Part shown: one piece after another, positions 1-8,912 of the stretch | Numbering within the stretch: the first letter of the stretch is position 1 | Layout of the letters: every line of letters begins with the position of its first letter | NCBI GenBank assembly: GCA_964390905.1 | Contig: CAYMLO010000024.1 | Coordinates: forward strand, 15,076-79,075 | Length of the DNA stretch: 64,000 bases | Source of the DNA: JAFGLZ01 sp964390905 | GTDB taxonomy: Bacteria > Planctomycetota > Phycisphaerae > UBA1845 > JAFGLZ01 | Reading direction: 5' to 3' | Made by a program: the position numbers and the translations under genes | Notes under the pieces: model-generated | What the model was told of the DNA's origin: nothing | Databases searched by the model: none | Seen by the model: the letters and a program-made list of their open reading frames with translations, nothing else

Positions 1-338
1 TCCGGGAGGTCCCGATAGGCGAACGGCCCGGCGAAGCCCAGCGGTCGACACCGCCGGCGCTCCATGTCGGACGCGTCGTACGTGTTCTCGATGCCCGACG
101 TCTCGGGCGCCGGATCGGCGTGAACCCGCACGCCCGCTTCGGTCAGTTCGTCCAGCAGCGGGAAGTCGTCGGCATGCAGTCGCGTCGCGACGGCCACGCG
201 CTTGCCGAGACGTCGCAGCGCGATGCTGCCGTAGTACACCCCGCCGCCGCACGCCTCGGTCCGCCGACCGTCCACGACGATCTGGTCCTTTGCGAAGTGC
301 CCGATCATCAGGAGGTCGAATTCGGCCTGTCCCGCCAT
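1..338 (-). CDS. PfkB-family sugar kinase, N-terminal part (runs off the window)
   Basis: Reading leftward from an ATG at 338-336, the frame is open to the window edge (112 codons). The product has the N-terminal features of ribokinase/PfkB kinases: a short beta strand with a GHFAKD segment, then CGGGVYYGSIALRRLG, which matches the glycine-rich sugar-binding segment (G-G-x3-N/Y-x-A) of this family. The C-terminal ATP site and catalytic Asp lie outside the window, so the substrate cannot be given. It would phosphorylate a sugar or nucleoside in the cytoplasm. The first 20 codons precede this motif at the usual distance, supporting the start. Confidence 0.7.
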   Translation of the reverse strand, partial: MAGQAEFDLLMIGHFAKDQIVVDGRRTEACGGGVYYGSIALRRLGKRVAVATRLHADDFPLLDELTEAGVRVHADPAPETSGIENTYDASDMERRRCRPLGFAGPFAYRDLP

Positions 339-539
339 GCCTCGGTCTCTTTCGCTTTCCGGAACACCCGCGGCCTAGAGGCGCTCAATATACGCCGATC
401 TCCGGTCTCGTCCAGTGGCCGACCGGGAGGCGAAGGTGCAGGCATGTGAATGGGATCCGTCTCTCCGGCACGCGAGAGACGACGAGGAATGTAGGATGAA
501 CTTGACTTGAAGGGTCTGCTGGGACGTCAGCCTGCCGCC

Positions 540-1010
540 TCAGTGCGTGTACGTGACGTCGTAGTCCCAGTATTTGTTGTCGTAGTGTCCGTCTGTGACC
601 ACCAGCCGGACCCAGAAATCGTTCTGGCCGTCGCCGAGTTCTACGTCCTCGAATGGTATAGCCGTCAGGTCGCGAATGTAGCCGCACTCGAGCGTGCCGC
701 CCTCCTGCCACGGACCGATGACCATGTCCGGCTCCCACAGCCATGCCACGGTCTCCCAGTCGCCCCCCTCGATCCGCTGGAGGAGCTGGGCGGACATCGT
801 GTAACCCAGCGCCGCCTCCGACCGCTCCTCGGTGCCCGAGAAGGTGATCGTCACTGTGCTCGTCGGGATGTGGCTGCCGTCGTTCGGGTCGACTGCGTCG
901 ATCGTGATCAGGGCGTCCCTCGGCGCACATGGGCCCGTGCAGACGCCGGCCACCGCCGCAACCAGGGCGAACAATGCGAGGCTCTTTGAGACCCTTGTGT
1001 CCATGACCAC
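540..1010 (-). CDS. Small secreted protein, paralogue 1 of 4
   Basis: 156 aa if started at the GTG at 1010; an ATG at 1004 gives MDTRVSK. AGGAGG lies just upstream of both. The N-terminus is a Sec-type signal ending in AAVAGVC, then a Cys-containing stretch (TGPCAP), then about 125 residues predicted to be beta strands with a terminal edge ending VTYTH. The leader and the C-terminal pattern (D-G-x-N-x-F-W-V-x-L-V-V) recur in the next three genes, so this is a tandem paralogue array. The body looks like a small Ig-like sandwich. The Cys after the signal could be a lipobox, but the -1 residue is Val, so signal peptidase I is as likely. Function unknown. Confidence 0.75.
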   Translation of the reverse strand: MVMDTRVSKSLALFALVAAVAGVCTGPCAPRDALITIDAVDPNDGSHIPTSTVTITFSGTEERSEAALGYTMSAQLLQRIEGGDWETVAWLWEPDMVIGPWQEGGTLECGYIRDLTAIPFEDVELGDGQNDFWVRLVVTDGHYDNKYWDYDVTYTH

Positions 1011-1158
1011 CGGTCCTCCTATTCGTACCGACCCCGGTCGCCAATCGTCGCGAACGCACAGGCACCGGCGTCGCCGCGTCCCTCGTTGCCGGTCGATGCC
1101 TGCAACCCAGGACCACGCCGCCGCCGGTGCCGGTTCTCTCTACAGTTGTGCACGTACG

Positions 1159-1626
1159 CTACTCTTCTACGACCACCTCCGGGCTGACCACATAGAACTG
1201 GTCAAAGCCTTCGCCCTCGTTCGAGCGGACCTGGACCCGGAACGAGTCCGGCTGACCGTCGATGAGCAGCGGCACGTCGGTGAACGTGATCGAGAAGCTG
1301 CGATACTCCCGCTTGACGAACCCGCCGGTCGGGCACGGCTGGTAGGGATCCGTCTGCCACCCATACGGCCCGATCTCCGGGTGATTGACGGACGAGGACC
1401 CGCTGCTCTGGAACAGCTTGGCATACAGGTAGTAGTCGTCGTAGGGAGGCTGGTTCGTCGCGTGCCCCTCCAGACCCGTCACCGTGATCGTAACCAGGTT
1501 CCCGTTCTTCTGTGCCGTGGGCGTGTCCAGCTCGACCATCGGGTCGGTCTCACACTGGGCGCAGACCCCGGACACCGCAGCCACCATGGCCACCAATCCT
1601 AGACTCTTGACAAAGGTGTTCGACAT
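1159..1626 (-). CDS. Small secreted protein, paralogue 2 of 4
   Basis: 155 aa, beginning MSNTFVKSLGLVAMVAAVSG and followed by VCAQCE. The leader closely resembles those of the flanking genes, especially the one that starts at 2142 (MSATFVKG). The mature part is acidic, rich in Thr/Val and Tyr, with a segment SITFTDVPLLIDGQPDSF that aligns with IPFEDVELGDGQNDF in the neighbour ending at 540. No catalytic motif is visible. It ends in TAG. It is co-directional with its paralogues, with gaps of 40-150 bp, so co-transcription from right to left is likely. Role unknown; a surface or matrix component is a guess. Confidence 0.75.
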   Translation of the reverse strand: MSNTFVKSLGLVAMVAAVSGVCAQCETDPMVELDTPTAQKNGNLVTITVTGLEGHATNQPPYDDYYLYAKLFQSSGSSSVNHPEIGPYGWQTDPYQPCPTGGFVKREYRSFSITFTDVPLLIDGQPDSFRVQVRSNEGEGFDQFYVVSPEVVVEE

Positions 1627-1668
1627 TTCGGCTCACTCCTTGCATTCGTGTCCACTGACCCGGCCGCA

Positions 1669-2142
1669 CTACGGGCACGGCGGATTGCAGTAGCTCACCT
1701 CGACGCTGTCCCATTCCTCGATGAAGTCCCACCCGTGAACGAGCACGTTGACCTGGTACCGGTTCTCGCCCTCCGTGACCTCCACGCCCTCGAACACCAG
1801 ATCGATATCACGCTCGAAGCTGCAGATGCCGGTCGGTTCCCAGGTCCCGGTCCACGACGAATGCGGGATCGATGGGCCCCACTCCTGGGCTTGCGCATCC
1901 CACTTCCGGATGGTGGCCTCCCTCAGGTCGATCGTGGCGTTCTCGGTCATCCTTTCGATTCCCGTCACCACGATGGTGCTGCCGGTGATGGGCCCGCCGG
2001 CCGGCGGGTCGCAGCAGTTGGGGTCGGCGTTCGGATCGTTCAGATCGATGCTCGCCGATGGATGAACGCACGGCGGGCACGTCCCGGCAACGGCCACCAC
2101 CAGCGCGATCAACACGGACCCCTTCACAAACGTTGCACTCAT
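1669..2142 (-). CDS. Small secreted protein, paralogue 3 of 4
   Basis: 157 aa from ATG 2142, chosen because GGAGAGGCGA sits directly upstream and the product then starts with a normal signal peptide (MSATFVKGSVLIALVVAV, then AGTCPPC). The frame could extend 26 codons further upstream but that part is not signal-like. The mature part contains several cysteines (NCCDPP near the start, YCNPPCP at the end), more than its paralogues, so disulfides are plausible. It shares the segment DIDLVFEGVEVTEGENRYQV with the array consensus. Unknown function. Confidence 0.75.
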   Translation of the reverse strand: MSATFVKGSVLIALVVAVAGTCPPCVHPSASIDLNDPNADPNCCDPPAGGPITGSTIVVTGIERMTENATIDLREATIRKWDAQAQEWGPSIPHSSWTGTWEPTGICSFERDIDLVFEGVEVTEGENRYQVNVLVHGWDFIEEWDSVEVSYCNPPCP

Positions 2143-2254
2143 TCGCCTCTCCTTCCCCCCATTTGACCCAGTCCCTGGGGGCTTCTCAAACGTCGTCCAT
2201 ACTCTCGTCCCGACTCGCAAGGCGGGGGCCTATCTATCCCACCTGGCCGAGTCC

Positions 2255-2689
2255 CTATTCATACGTGTAGGTCACGTCGTCGTCCAGCTCCACAACCTCG
2301 CCGTCTTCCTCGGCAACCACGTGGATGTGCACCTCGTTCGTGCCGCTCTCCAGCACGAGGTCGCCCGAGAGGATCAGTTGCGTCCTGTTGACACACCCGC
2401 CCTCGACGCCGGCCGGCTGCAGGACGATGGCCAGGTCGACGGGGTCACCCCCGCTCACCGACGCGGTCGCCTCCAACTGGATGCTCTCGACGTCGCAATC
2501 GTCCAGCATCATGACGTAGGTCGTGAAGGGCAACGGGTTCTGGTACACGACCCCCGCGTTCGGCTCGTAGATGCCGGTGGCGATCAGCGACGGCCCGATC
2601 TCCCCACAGCACGGTCCGCATTGTCCCATGGCCAGCCCTAGCACGATTAGCAGCGCAGCTGACTTTGCGATCGTGGAAACCTTGTTCAT
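2255..2689 (-). CDS. Small secreted protein, paralogue 4 of 4
   Basis: 144 aa, starting MNKVSTIAKSAALLIVLGLA and then MGQCGPCCGE. It is the first gene of the leftward array and the most diverged, but keeps the leader, the C-rich motif right after it, and a C-terminus (LESGTNEVHIHVV ... VTYTYE) matching paralogue 1. The body is an acidic beta-rich domain of Ig-like size. The upstream gap (2690-3012) separates it from the divergent gene at 3013 and should hold the array promoter. No function can be assigned. Confidence 0.72.
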   Translation of the reverse strand: MNKVSTIAKSAALLIVLGLAMGQCGPCCGEIGPSLIATGIYEPNAGVVYQNPLPFTTYVMMLDDCDVESIQLEATASVSGGDPVDLAIVLQPAGVEGGCVNRTQLILSGDLVLESGTNEVHIHVVAEEDGEVVELDDDVTYTYE

Positions 2690-3012
2690 GTCAGGCTATC
2701 CCTCCATGATCCATGCTTGGTTTCGTAACTTGGGGAAGCTTAGCCCTTCCTCGTCCCCGACCGGGTGCCCCCCCGGCTATCATGTATGGTATACACTAAC
2801 AAAGCCCCAGGCAATCTTTTTTTCTGTATAGAATTGTCAGGACATCCCGCTTGAGCTCCACAAGCCGCCCCGATCCCCCCGAGGTCAGCGGGGCTCGGGC
2901 CGATCCAAGCGGGTGTTGGACCGTGCCGAGCGTGACCTCCGGCTCCAGATCCGCTACCATCACTGCGGCAAGGGGCATGTGGAGATGCCTTATCGAAAAT
3001 GGAGGACAAAGG
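2690..3012. other. Divergent intergenic region
   Basis: This 323-bp gap lies between the start of the leftward secreted-protein array and the rightward gene at 3013. It is locally AT-richer around 2780-2835, with a GTATAC palindrome and a run of seven or more T near 2817, as expected for promoters. I cannot fix -35/-10 elements with confidence. An open frame from a TTG at 2851 joins the 3013 gene, but the ATG at 3013 with its GGAG site and signal peptide is the better start. Confidence 0.4.
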
Positions 3013-4965
3013 ATGGATCCTTGCCTTTTCGCCCGGGCCCGCGTGACCGCCGTCATCGCCGCATGGGGCATGCCCCTGGTTGGCGTCCCAGCGTCGGTCG
3101 CTGATGCGACCCGCCCGGCCTCGCCCTACCCGCAGGACGCGCTGACGCCGCTCTACGAGCGGGCGGCCGAGTCGATCCTCCGCCAGCCCGGCATACCTGC
3201 CAAGGGGTATTGTCTTGTCTTCGGCGCCGGCGAGGGGCGCTTGGCCTATCACCTGGCGAGCCGAAGCGGACTGAGGATCATCGGCATCGAGCCGGACGCA
3301 AGGAAACTCGTCTCTGCCAGGAAGGCGCTGCATCGGGCGGGTCTCTACGGGGATCGAATCGCCCTGCACGAAGGCCCGCTCACCAGACTCAGGTACCGGA
3401 GCTATGCAGCATCGCTGGTCGTCTCTGATAGCGTTTTCGCCCAGGGCGTCTGCAGAGGGTCGGCGGCCGAGATGGTCCGCATGATCCGTCCGGACGGCGG
3501 GATCGCCATCATCGGTCAGCCCCCCGGATGCCCGTCGCGTCTTCGTCGCCAAGACCTGGCCAAGTGGCTCGATGCGGGTGGGCTCAATTACAGGATCACC
3601 GAAGACGCCACCGGCCTGTGGGCCCGCATCGACCGCGGCCCGCTGGACGGCGCCGGCGAGTGGACCCACATGTGGGGCGACCTGGGCAACACGGCTTGCA
3701 GCTGCGATCGACGCACGACCGACGACTTCTGCGTCCTGTGGTTCGGCGAGCCCGGCCCCAGCGTGATGGTCGACCGGCATTGGGAACCCGTCTCCCCGCT
3801 CTACAAGAACGGCAGGTTCATCGTTCCCGGCTTTGACCGCATCGTCTGCTGCGACGCCTACAACGGGGCCCGGCTCTGGGATCTGGTCGTGCCGAACGCC
3901 GCCCGCATCGGCATGATGCGGGACGCCGGTTGGCTCGCCCTGGGCCAGGAGATCCTCTACGCCGCCGTGGAGGATAGGTGTCTTTGCATCGACGTCGAGA
4001 CCGGTCGGGTCACCCGCACGTTCCATCCTCCCCAGGACGACATGCATTGGGGATACATCGCCCTTGATCAGAACCGCCTGTTCGGCAGCGAGCAGACGCC
4101 CTACGCTTCCTACCTTGCCGCCAAGACCGGGCGGGGCGCGGAGGGCAACCAGCTCGGACGGGGCGACGACCGGATGCTGATCACCAGCAAGGCCTTGTTC
4201 TGCCAGGACGCCGAGACCGGCAAGCTTCTTTGGACCTACACCTGTGCCGGGGCCCCGGCTGTCATCGCCAATCCCACGATCTGCGTCGGCGACGGGGCGG
4301 TCTACTTCGTCGAAAGCCGAGACCCCGCCGTCGTGTCTGACGCCGACGGCCGCGTCCCCATGGCCGATTTCACCAAGGGCCAGGCCGAGTCCCTCGTCAA
4401 GCTCGACAAGACCACCGGCAAGGTCCTCTGGCGACATCAGCGGGACATGACCTGCCGCCACGTCTTTCATCTCAGCTACGCCAAGGGCATTCTCGTGGCG
4501 TCAGGCTGCACGACGGTCGGCAGGAACTACTGGTATCACCTCCGCGCCTACCACGCCCGCGACGGCTCGATCGCGTGGCAGCGGGATCTGGACTCGACCT
4601 TCGACGTGGGGGACAAGAACCACGGCAAGCAAGACAAGCACCCCATGATCATCGGCGAGACGGTCCAGCTCAAACAGGGGAACTTCAATCTCTATGACGG
4701 CACGCCGCTGGGCTTGAAGTTCTCGACGTCCAACTGCGCCGATTGCGCTGCCTCGATGAATCACGTGTTCACACGGAACCGTGGGGTCGCCCACATCATC
4801 AGCCTGAACTCCGGCGGCGACGGCCGACCGCTCTGTTCGGCCCTGCGGCCCGGATGTTACATCAGCATCATCCCCGCTGGGGGCGTGATCATGCTCCCGG
4901 CGTTCAGCGCCGGGTGCACGTGCAATCACACGATCCAGACGACCATCACCTGGCTGCCGCGGTAG
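3013..4965 (+). CDS. Secreted methyltransferase-like/PQQ-type beta-propeller protein
   Basis: 650 aa. Start ATG 3013 is preceded by GGAG at 3001-3005 and gives a Sec signal peptide (about residues 1-32, ending PASVADA). Residues about 64-175 look like a Rossmann SAM-methyltransferase domain: VFGAGEGRLAYHLA is motif I, GIEPDARKL motif II, and MIRPDGGIAII the post-motif strand. Residues about 215-640 are propeller blades of the PQQ/quinoprotein type (LWDLVVP, GKLLWTY, GKVLWRHQRD). No metal- or PQQ-binding residues are evident, so the propeller is probably structural. A SAM-dependent domain on an exported protein is odd, as SAM is cytoplasmic; it may be a degenerate fold. It lies 35 bp before the propeller gene at 5001, probably in one operon. 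Confidence 0.82.
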   Translation: MDPCLFARARVTAVIAAWGMPLVGVPASVADATRPASPYPQDALTPLYERAAESILRQPGIPAKGYCLVFGAGEGRLAYHLASRSGLRIIGIEPDARKLVSARKALHRAGLYGDRIALHEGPLTRLRYRSYAASLVVSDSVFAQGVCRGSAAEMVRMIRPDGGIAIIGQPPGCPSRLRRQDLAKWLDAGGLNYRITEDATGLWARIDRGPLDGAGEWTHMWGDLGNTACSCDRRTTDDFCVLWFGEPGPSVMVDRHWEPVSPLYKNGRFIVPGFDRIVCCDAYNGARLWDLVVPNAARIGMMRDAGWLALGQEILYAAVEDRCLCIDVETGRVTRTFHPPQDDMHWGYIALDQNRLFGSEQTPYASYLAAKTGRGAEGNQLGRGDDRMLITSKALFCQDAETGKLLWTYTCAGAPAVIANPTICVGDGAVYFVESRDPAVVSDADGRVPMADFTKGQAESLVKLDKTTGKVLWRHQRDMTCRHVFHLSYAKGILVASGCTTVGRNYWYHLRAYHARDGSIAWQRDLDSTFDVGDKNHGKQDKHPMIIGETVQLKQGNFNLYDGTPLGLKFSTSNCADCAASMNHVFTRNRGVAHIISLNSGGDGRPLCSALRPGCYISIIPAGGVIMLPAFSAGCTCNHTIQTTITWLPR

Positions 4966-5000
4966 GGCTGCAGAGGGCACGGAATCAGGGATTCGAGCGC

Positions 5001-7919
5001 ATGACTACGACACCAAGCACGGCCACGTTCCTGATGCGGGCCTTCTTGCCCCTGGTCCTGTTGATTGGCGGCGGACAGGTGGCGGCAGCCGACTGGCCGA
5101 CGCGTCTTCACGACATCCGCCGCGGCGGCATCACGACCGAACGACTGACAACGCCCCTCACCTGCGTCTGGACCCACACCGCCGCCGGCCCGCCGGCGCC
5201 CGCCTGGACCGAGTCGCCGGCCCGACACGATTACCTGCACAACTACTACGATCTCAAGCCCCGCCAGAACTTCGATCGCTGCTTCGATGTGGCCGTTGTC
5301 GGCGGTCTCGTCTTTTTCGGATCGTCCAGCAACGGCGTCGTCACCTGCCTGAACGCCGACACGGGCAAGATCGTGTGGGAGTACTTCACGGAAGCCCCTG
5401 TCCGCTTCGCCCCCCACGTCGCGCACGGCAACGTCTACGTCGGCAGCGACGACGGCTACGTCTACTGTCTCCGCGCCGAGGACGGCTCGCTCGTCTGGCG
5501 GGAGCGGGCCGGGCCTACCGACGAGATGATCTGGGGGAATCAGCACATGATCTCCGTCTGGCCGGTGCGAAGCTCCGTTCTGGTCGACGGCGAGGACGTC
5601 TATTGGTCCGCGGGGGTCTTTCCCCAGGAGGGCATGTATCTCTGCAAGCGCAATGCCGCCGACGGCAAGGGCGGGTGGACGGTCACGCCCAAGATGCCCA
5701 CCCAGGGATACCTCCTGGCCACGCCCACGCACCTGTTCACCCCCACCGGCAAGACCTATCCCCAGGTCTACGCCCGCAGCAACGGGGCGCACGTCGGGGA
5801 CATCAAGGCGTCGGCGCGCGATGGCGGTTGCTGGGCGCTGCTGACGCCCGAGGACAACCACTTGTGGTCGGCGCCCTCCTTCCAGAACAAGGCGACCCAG
5901 CTCGATGCCAAGCGACGGGCGCATATCGCCACGGTCGGCGGGGCCAACTTCCTCATCGCCGATGCCGCTCACGCCTACTACAACACCGATGCTGCGCTCT
6001 GCAAGATCGACCGCCGCGACCGGTCCACCGTATGGCGCCAGGACGCCGTCTACCCTTACGCCCTCATCAAGGCCGCCGACACGCTCTTTGCCGGTGGCGA
6101 CGGCGAAGTCGCCGCCTTTGATCCGGACGGGCATCGCGTCTGGACCGCGTCCGTCAACGGCAAGGCGTATGGACTGGCCGTCGCCGGCGGATCGCTGTAC
6201 GTGAGCACCGACGCCGGCAGCATCCACTGCTTCGCCGAAACGGTCGCTTGCGTCACCAACATCGGGACGCCCAACGACGTGACGGCCCGTTCGGCCACGC
6301 TGGTCGGGCGATTGGTCTCTGCGGGTGGAACGCCGAGCGCCTCGGTGACCGTCTTCTGGGGGACGACCGACGGCGGCACGGACGAATCACGATGGGCTCA
6401 CCGAAGCGACCTGGGACAGAAGCGCCCCGGCACGCTCCGCGTCAAGGTCGAAGGACTGAAGGCGTCCGCCGTCTACTACTATCGGTTCTGCGCCTCGAAC
6501 TCGTACGGCGACGCCTGGGCGCCGTCCTCGGCGGCCTTCATCGCTGGCCACGTCATGATCCAAGCGGCGGACGCCGCTGCCTCCGAGCAGGGACCGGATC
6601 CAGGCGCGTTCCTGGTATCGAGGCCCGCGTGGGCCACGGCCGTATCGCTGACGGTGCGATACACCGTTGGCGGATCAGCGGTCGCGGGACGCGACTACCA
6701 AGCGCTCGGCGGAACCGTGACCCTCAAACCAGGAGAGACGACCGCCCTCATTCCCGTCAAACCCCTCGACGACGTGCTCATCGCCGAGCCGCCGAAGTCC
6801 GTTACGCTGACGCTCGTGCCGGGAGGATACCTGCTCGGATCGGCGAGGAGCGCGACCGTGTCGATCGCCGATGACGACTGTCTGGGCGGCTGGACGCACA
6901 GAATGAAGATCACGTTCTCGGGGTACGACAGATCAGAGACGCTGAGGGACTTCCCCGCACGGGTCGTCTTCAACCCGTCGCTGAAAGGCTTCGGCTACGC
7001 CCAGTTCGCGTCTCGGAACGCAGCGGACCTTCGCTTCACGGACTCGGAAGGCACGAGGTTCCTCAACTACGAGATCGAGACGTGGAATACGAAGGGGAGT
7101 TCCCATGTGTGGGTCCAGGTTCCGGTGATCGCTAACGGCGAAGACCACATCTGGGCCTACTGGGGCAATGCTCCGTGCACCCAACGCCCACCCCACGCCA
7201 CCGGCGGCGCTGCCTGGTCGGATTCGTACGTGGGCGTTTGGCACCTTGCCGAGACCAAGGGCCCGCACAGCGACTCAACCAAGAACACCAACCACGGTAC
7301 GCCGGAGCATGGCGTTATTCAGAAGGCCGACGGGATCGTGGGCGGCGCCGACCGTTTCGATGGCGACAACGACCAGATCACGCTGGGCTCGACGCTGCCC
7401 ATTGGCGCGTCCTCGAACACGGTGACGGCGTGGGTGAAGGTCCCCGCGGTCGGCCGTGCGGGCCTCAACCAGCGCGAACGCGTCGGCATCCTGTTGGGCA
7501 ATTTCAGGAGCAATCCGAACTGCAACTGGGAGCTCCACGCCGTCGGCGAGATGAGGACCTTCTGGAACGGCGGCGAGATCGACGAGCGCGCAAAGACGGA
7601 CCTCCGCGACAACCGCTGGCATCATCTCGCATGGGTCAGAGACAAGCGGGCCAACCGGTTCTTCATGTACGTCGACGGACGCCTCGACAGGACGGTCGAC
7701 CGCGCCGGCGCCGACGTCAATTTCGGCACGACCCACAAGATCGGCGGTGACAACCGCCCGAACCCGCCCAATTTCCACGGCGTGATCGACGAGGTGCGCA
7801 TCAGCGCCGTTGTCCGATCGGCCGACTGGATCTGGGCGTGCTGGCGAAGCCAGGGCGCCAACGACGCGTTCAACACCTACGGACCGGTCCAGCGGCTCGG
7901 TGATGCTCAGAAGCGCTGA
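5001..7919 (+). CDS. Secreted modular propeller/Calx-beta/DUF2341/LamG protein
   Basis: 972 aa from ATG 5001, giving a signal peptide that ends about residue 30 (GGGQVAAADW). Modules in order: PQQ-like propeller, about 35-415 (GKIVWEYF, GSLVWRER, HRVWTASV); an Fn3-like domain, about 416-515 (NDVTARSATLVGRL ... VYYYRFCASNSYG); a Calx-beta domain, about 518-625 (VRYTVGGSAVAGRDYQALGG ... SIADDD); a DUF2341 domain, about 629-720 (WTHRMKITFSGYD ... IWAYWGNA); and a LamG/concanavalin-like domain, about 740-955 (GVWHLAE ... DRFDGDNDQITLG ... IDEVRIS). This is a typical outer-surface or extracellular glycan-binding build. No catalytic module is seen. It probably shares a transcript with the gene at 3013. 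Confidence 0.85.
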   Translation: MTTTPSTATFLMRAFLPLVLLIGGGQVAAADWPTRLHDIRRGGITTERLTTPLTCVWTHTAAGPPAPAWTESPARHDYLHNYYDLKPRQNFDRCFDVAVVGGLVFFGSSSNGVVTCLNADTGKIVWEYFTEAPVRFAPHVAHGNVYVGSDDGYVYCLRAEDGSLVWRERAGPTDEMIWGNQHMISVWPVRSSVLVDGEDVYWSAGVFPQEGMYLCKRNAADGKGGWTVTPKMPTQGYLLATPTHLFTPTGKTYPQVYARSNGAHVGDIKASARDGGCWALLTPEDNHLWSAPSFQNKATQLDAKRRAHIATVGGANFLIADAAHAYYNTDAALCKIDRRDRSTVWRQDAVYPYALIKAADTLFAGGDGEVAAFDPDGHRVWTASVNGKAYGLAVAGGSLYVSTDAGSIHCFAETVACVTNIGTPNDVTARSATLVGRLVSAGGTPSASVTVFWGTTDGGTDESRWAHRSDLGQKRPGTLRVKVEGLKASAVYYYRFCASNSYGDAWAPSSAAFIAGHVMIQAADAAASEQGPDPGAFLVSRPAWATAVSLTVRYTVGGSAVAGRDYQALGGTVTLKPGETTALIPVKPLDDVLIAEPPKSVTLTLVPGGYLLGSARSATVSIADDDCLGGWTHRMKITFSGYDRSETLRDFPARVVFNPSLKGFGYAQFASRNAADLRFTDSEGTRFLNYEIETWNTKGSSHVWVQVPVIANGEDHIWAYWGNAPCTQRPPHATGGAAWSDSYVGVWHLAETKGPHSDSTKNTNHGTPEHGVIQKADGIVGGADRFDGDNDQITLGSTLPIGASSNTVTAWVKVPAVGRAGLNQRERVGILLGNFRSNPNCNWELHAVGEMRTFWNGGEIDERAKTDLRDNRWHHLAWVRDKRANRFFMYVDGRLDRTVDRAGADVNFGTTHKIGGDNRPNPPNFHGVIDEVRISAVVRSADWIWACWRSQGANDAFNTYGPVQRLGDAQKR

Positions 7920-7974
7920 CACTGAGGCGCCGCTTGACGTGCGGCCAACGGGACCCGACCCGGGCGAAAGGGGG

Positions 7975-8038
7975 GTAGGGCGGGTTCTACCTGCCGTCAT
8001 CGAGGACCGGGGCGAGGCGGCGGGTGGAACCCGCCTAC
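7975..8038. repeat. Imperfect inverted repeat, MITE/REP-like
   Basis: Arms at about 7975-7995 and 8019-8038 are near-complementary (GTAGG-GCGGGTTCTACC against GGGTGGAACCCGCCTAC), enclosing about 23 nt. CGTCAT follows both arms (7995-8000 and 8039-8044). It lies between two convergent genes, where short palindromic repeats often sit. No transposase is attached. Confidence 0.5.
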
Positions 8039-8048
8039 CGTCATTCGT

Positions 8049-8075
8049 CCAACCTTGTCTTGAGGCGAAGGTTGG
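8049..8075 (-). terminator. Possible hairpin terminator after the permease gene
   Basis: An 8-bp perfect stem (CCAACCTT at 8049-8056, AAGGTTGG at 8068-8075) with an 11-nt loop ends one base before the stop of the leftward permease gene. There is no T-tract, so a Rho-independent role is uncertain; it may just protect the 3' end. Confidence 0.35.
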
Positions 8076-8912
8076 TCACTTCACCGCGCCGCTGGTCAGC
8101 CCCTTCACGAAGCGGCGCTGCATCGTGATGTAGAGCACCGTCACCGGCATCGACAGGACCACCACGCCGGCGAAGATCGTGTTCCAGTTCTTGACGTATT
8201 TGTCGGAGAGGAACCGCCACAGCTGCACGAAGACCAACTGCCCCTTCGTGCTTCCCATGATGATGAAGGCCTGGATGAAATCGTTCCAAATCCACAGGCC
8301 CCAGAAGATGACGATCGTGACCGTGCAGGGCGTGAGCAACGGGAACACGATCCGCCAGAACGTCGACACCGGCCCGCAGCCGTCGATGGCGGCCGCCTCC
8401 TCGAGCTCTCGCGGGATCGTGGCCATGAACCCGCTGTAGATGAAGATGCACAGCGGCAACCCCCACGAGACGTAGTGCAGCAGGAGCGCCAGATACGTGC
8501 AGTGAATCCCGAGCAACCTGAACTCCTGCAGCAGCGGGACCATCACGATCTGGAACGGGATCGTCAACCCGGCCAGGAAGAAGATCCGCAGGACCTTTCC
8601 CGTGGCCATCCGGCGGCGCATGATCGAGTAGGCCGCCATCGGCGCGACCAGGATCAGCGAGGCGATGACGACCATGCACATGAGCAGGCTGTTGAGCATA
8701 GGCCGGGCCAGTTTCACGCCGGTGAAGATGTACTCGTAGTTGCCCCACTGGGGCGACTCTGGCATGGCCAGCGGGGATTGGACGATCTCCGGGAGCGTCT
8801 TGAACGAGTTGAGCAGCGCCAGCAGGCAGGGCGAGACGAACACCACCCCCGTCGCGAGCATCGCGATCTCCATGAGCGGCAGACGCCTGGCTTTTCGACG
8901 ATGCGACCTCAT
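8076..8912 (-). CDS. Sugar ABC transporter permease, MalG/LacG type
   Basis: 278 aa. Inner-membrane permease of a CUT1 carbohydrate importer. It has six likely membrane segments and the EAA loop ELEEAAAIDGCGPVSTFWRI (about residue 180), where the ATPase docks, followed by PLLTPCTVTIVIFWGLWIWNDF, a hallmark of MalG-like subunits. Start ATG 8912 overlaps the stop of the upstream permease (ATGA), so the two are translationally coupled. It pairs with the MalF-like permease (8909-9832) and the binding lipoprotein (9979-11298). The ATPase is missing from this cluster, so a shared MsmK-like ATPase elsewhere is inferred. Confidence 0.92.
   Translation of the reverse strand: MRSHRRKARRLPLMEIAMLATGVVFVSPCLLALLNSFKTLPEIVQSPLAMPESPQWGNYEYIFTGVKLARPMLNSLLMCMVVIASLILVAPMAAYSIMRRRMATGKVLRIFFLAGLTIPFQIVMVPLLQEFRLLGIHCTYLALLLHYVSWGLPLCIFIYSGFMATIPRELEEAAAIDGCGPVSTFWRIVFPLLTPCTVTIVIFWGLWIWNDFIQAFIIMGSTKGQLVFVQLWRFLSDKYVKNWNTIFAGVVVLSMPVTVLYITMQRRFVKGLTSGAVK

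Noticed and set aside
2740..4470. Long open frame on the - strand opposite the methyltransferase-propeller gene
   Set aside because: The + strand gene has clear domains and a good start; the antisense frame has no motifs and is an effect of high GC.
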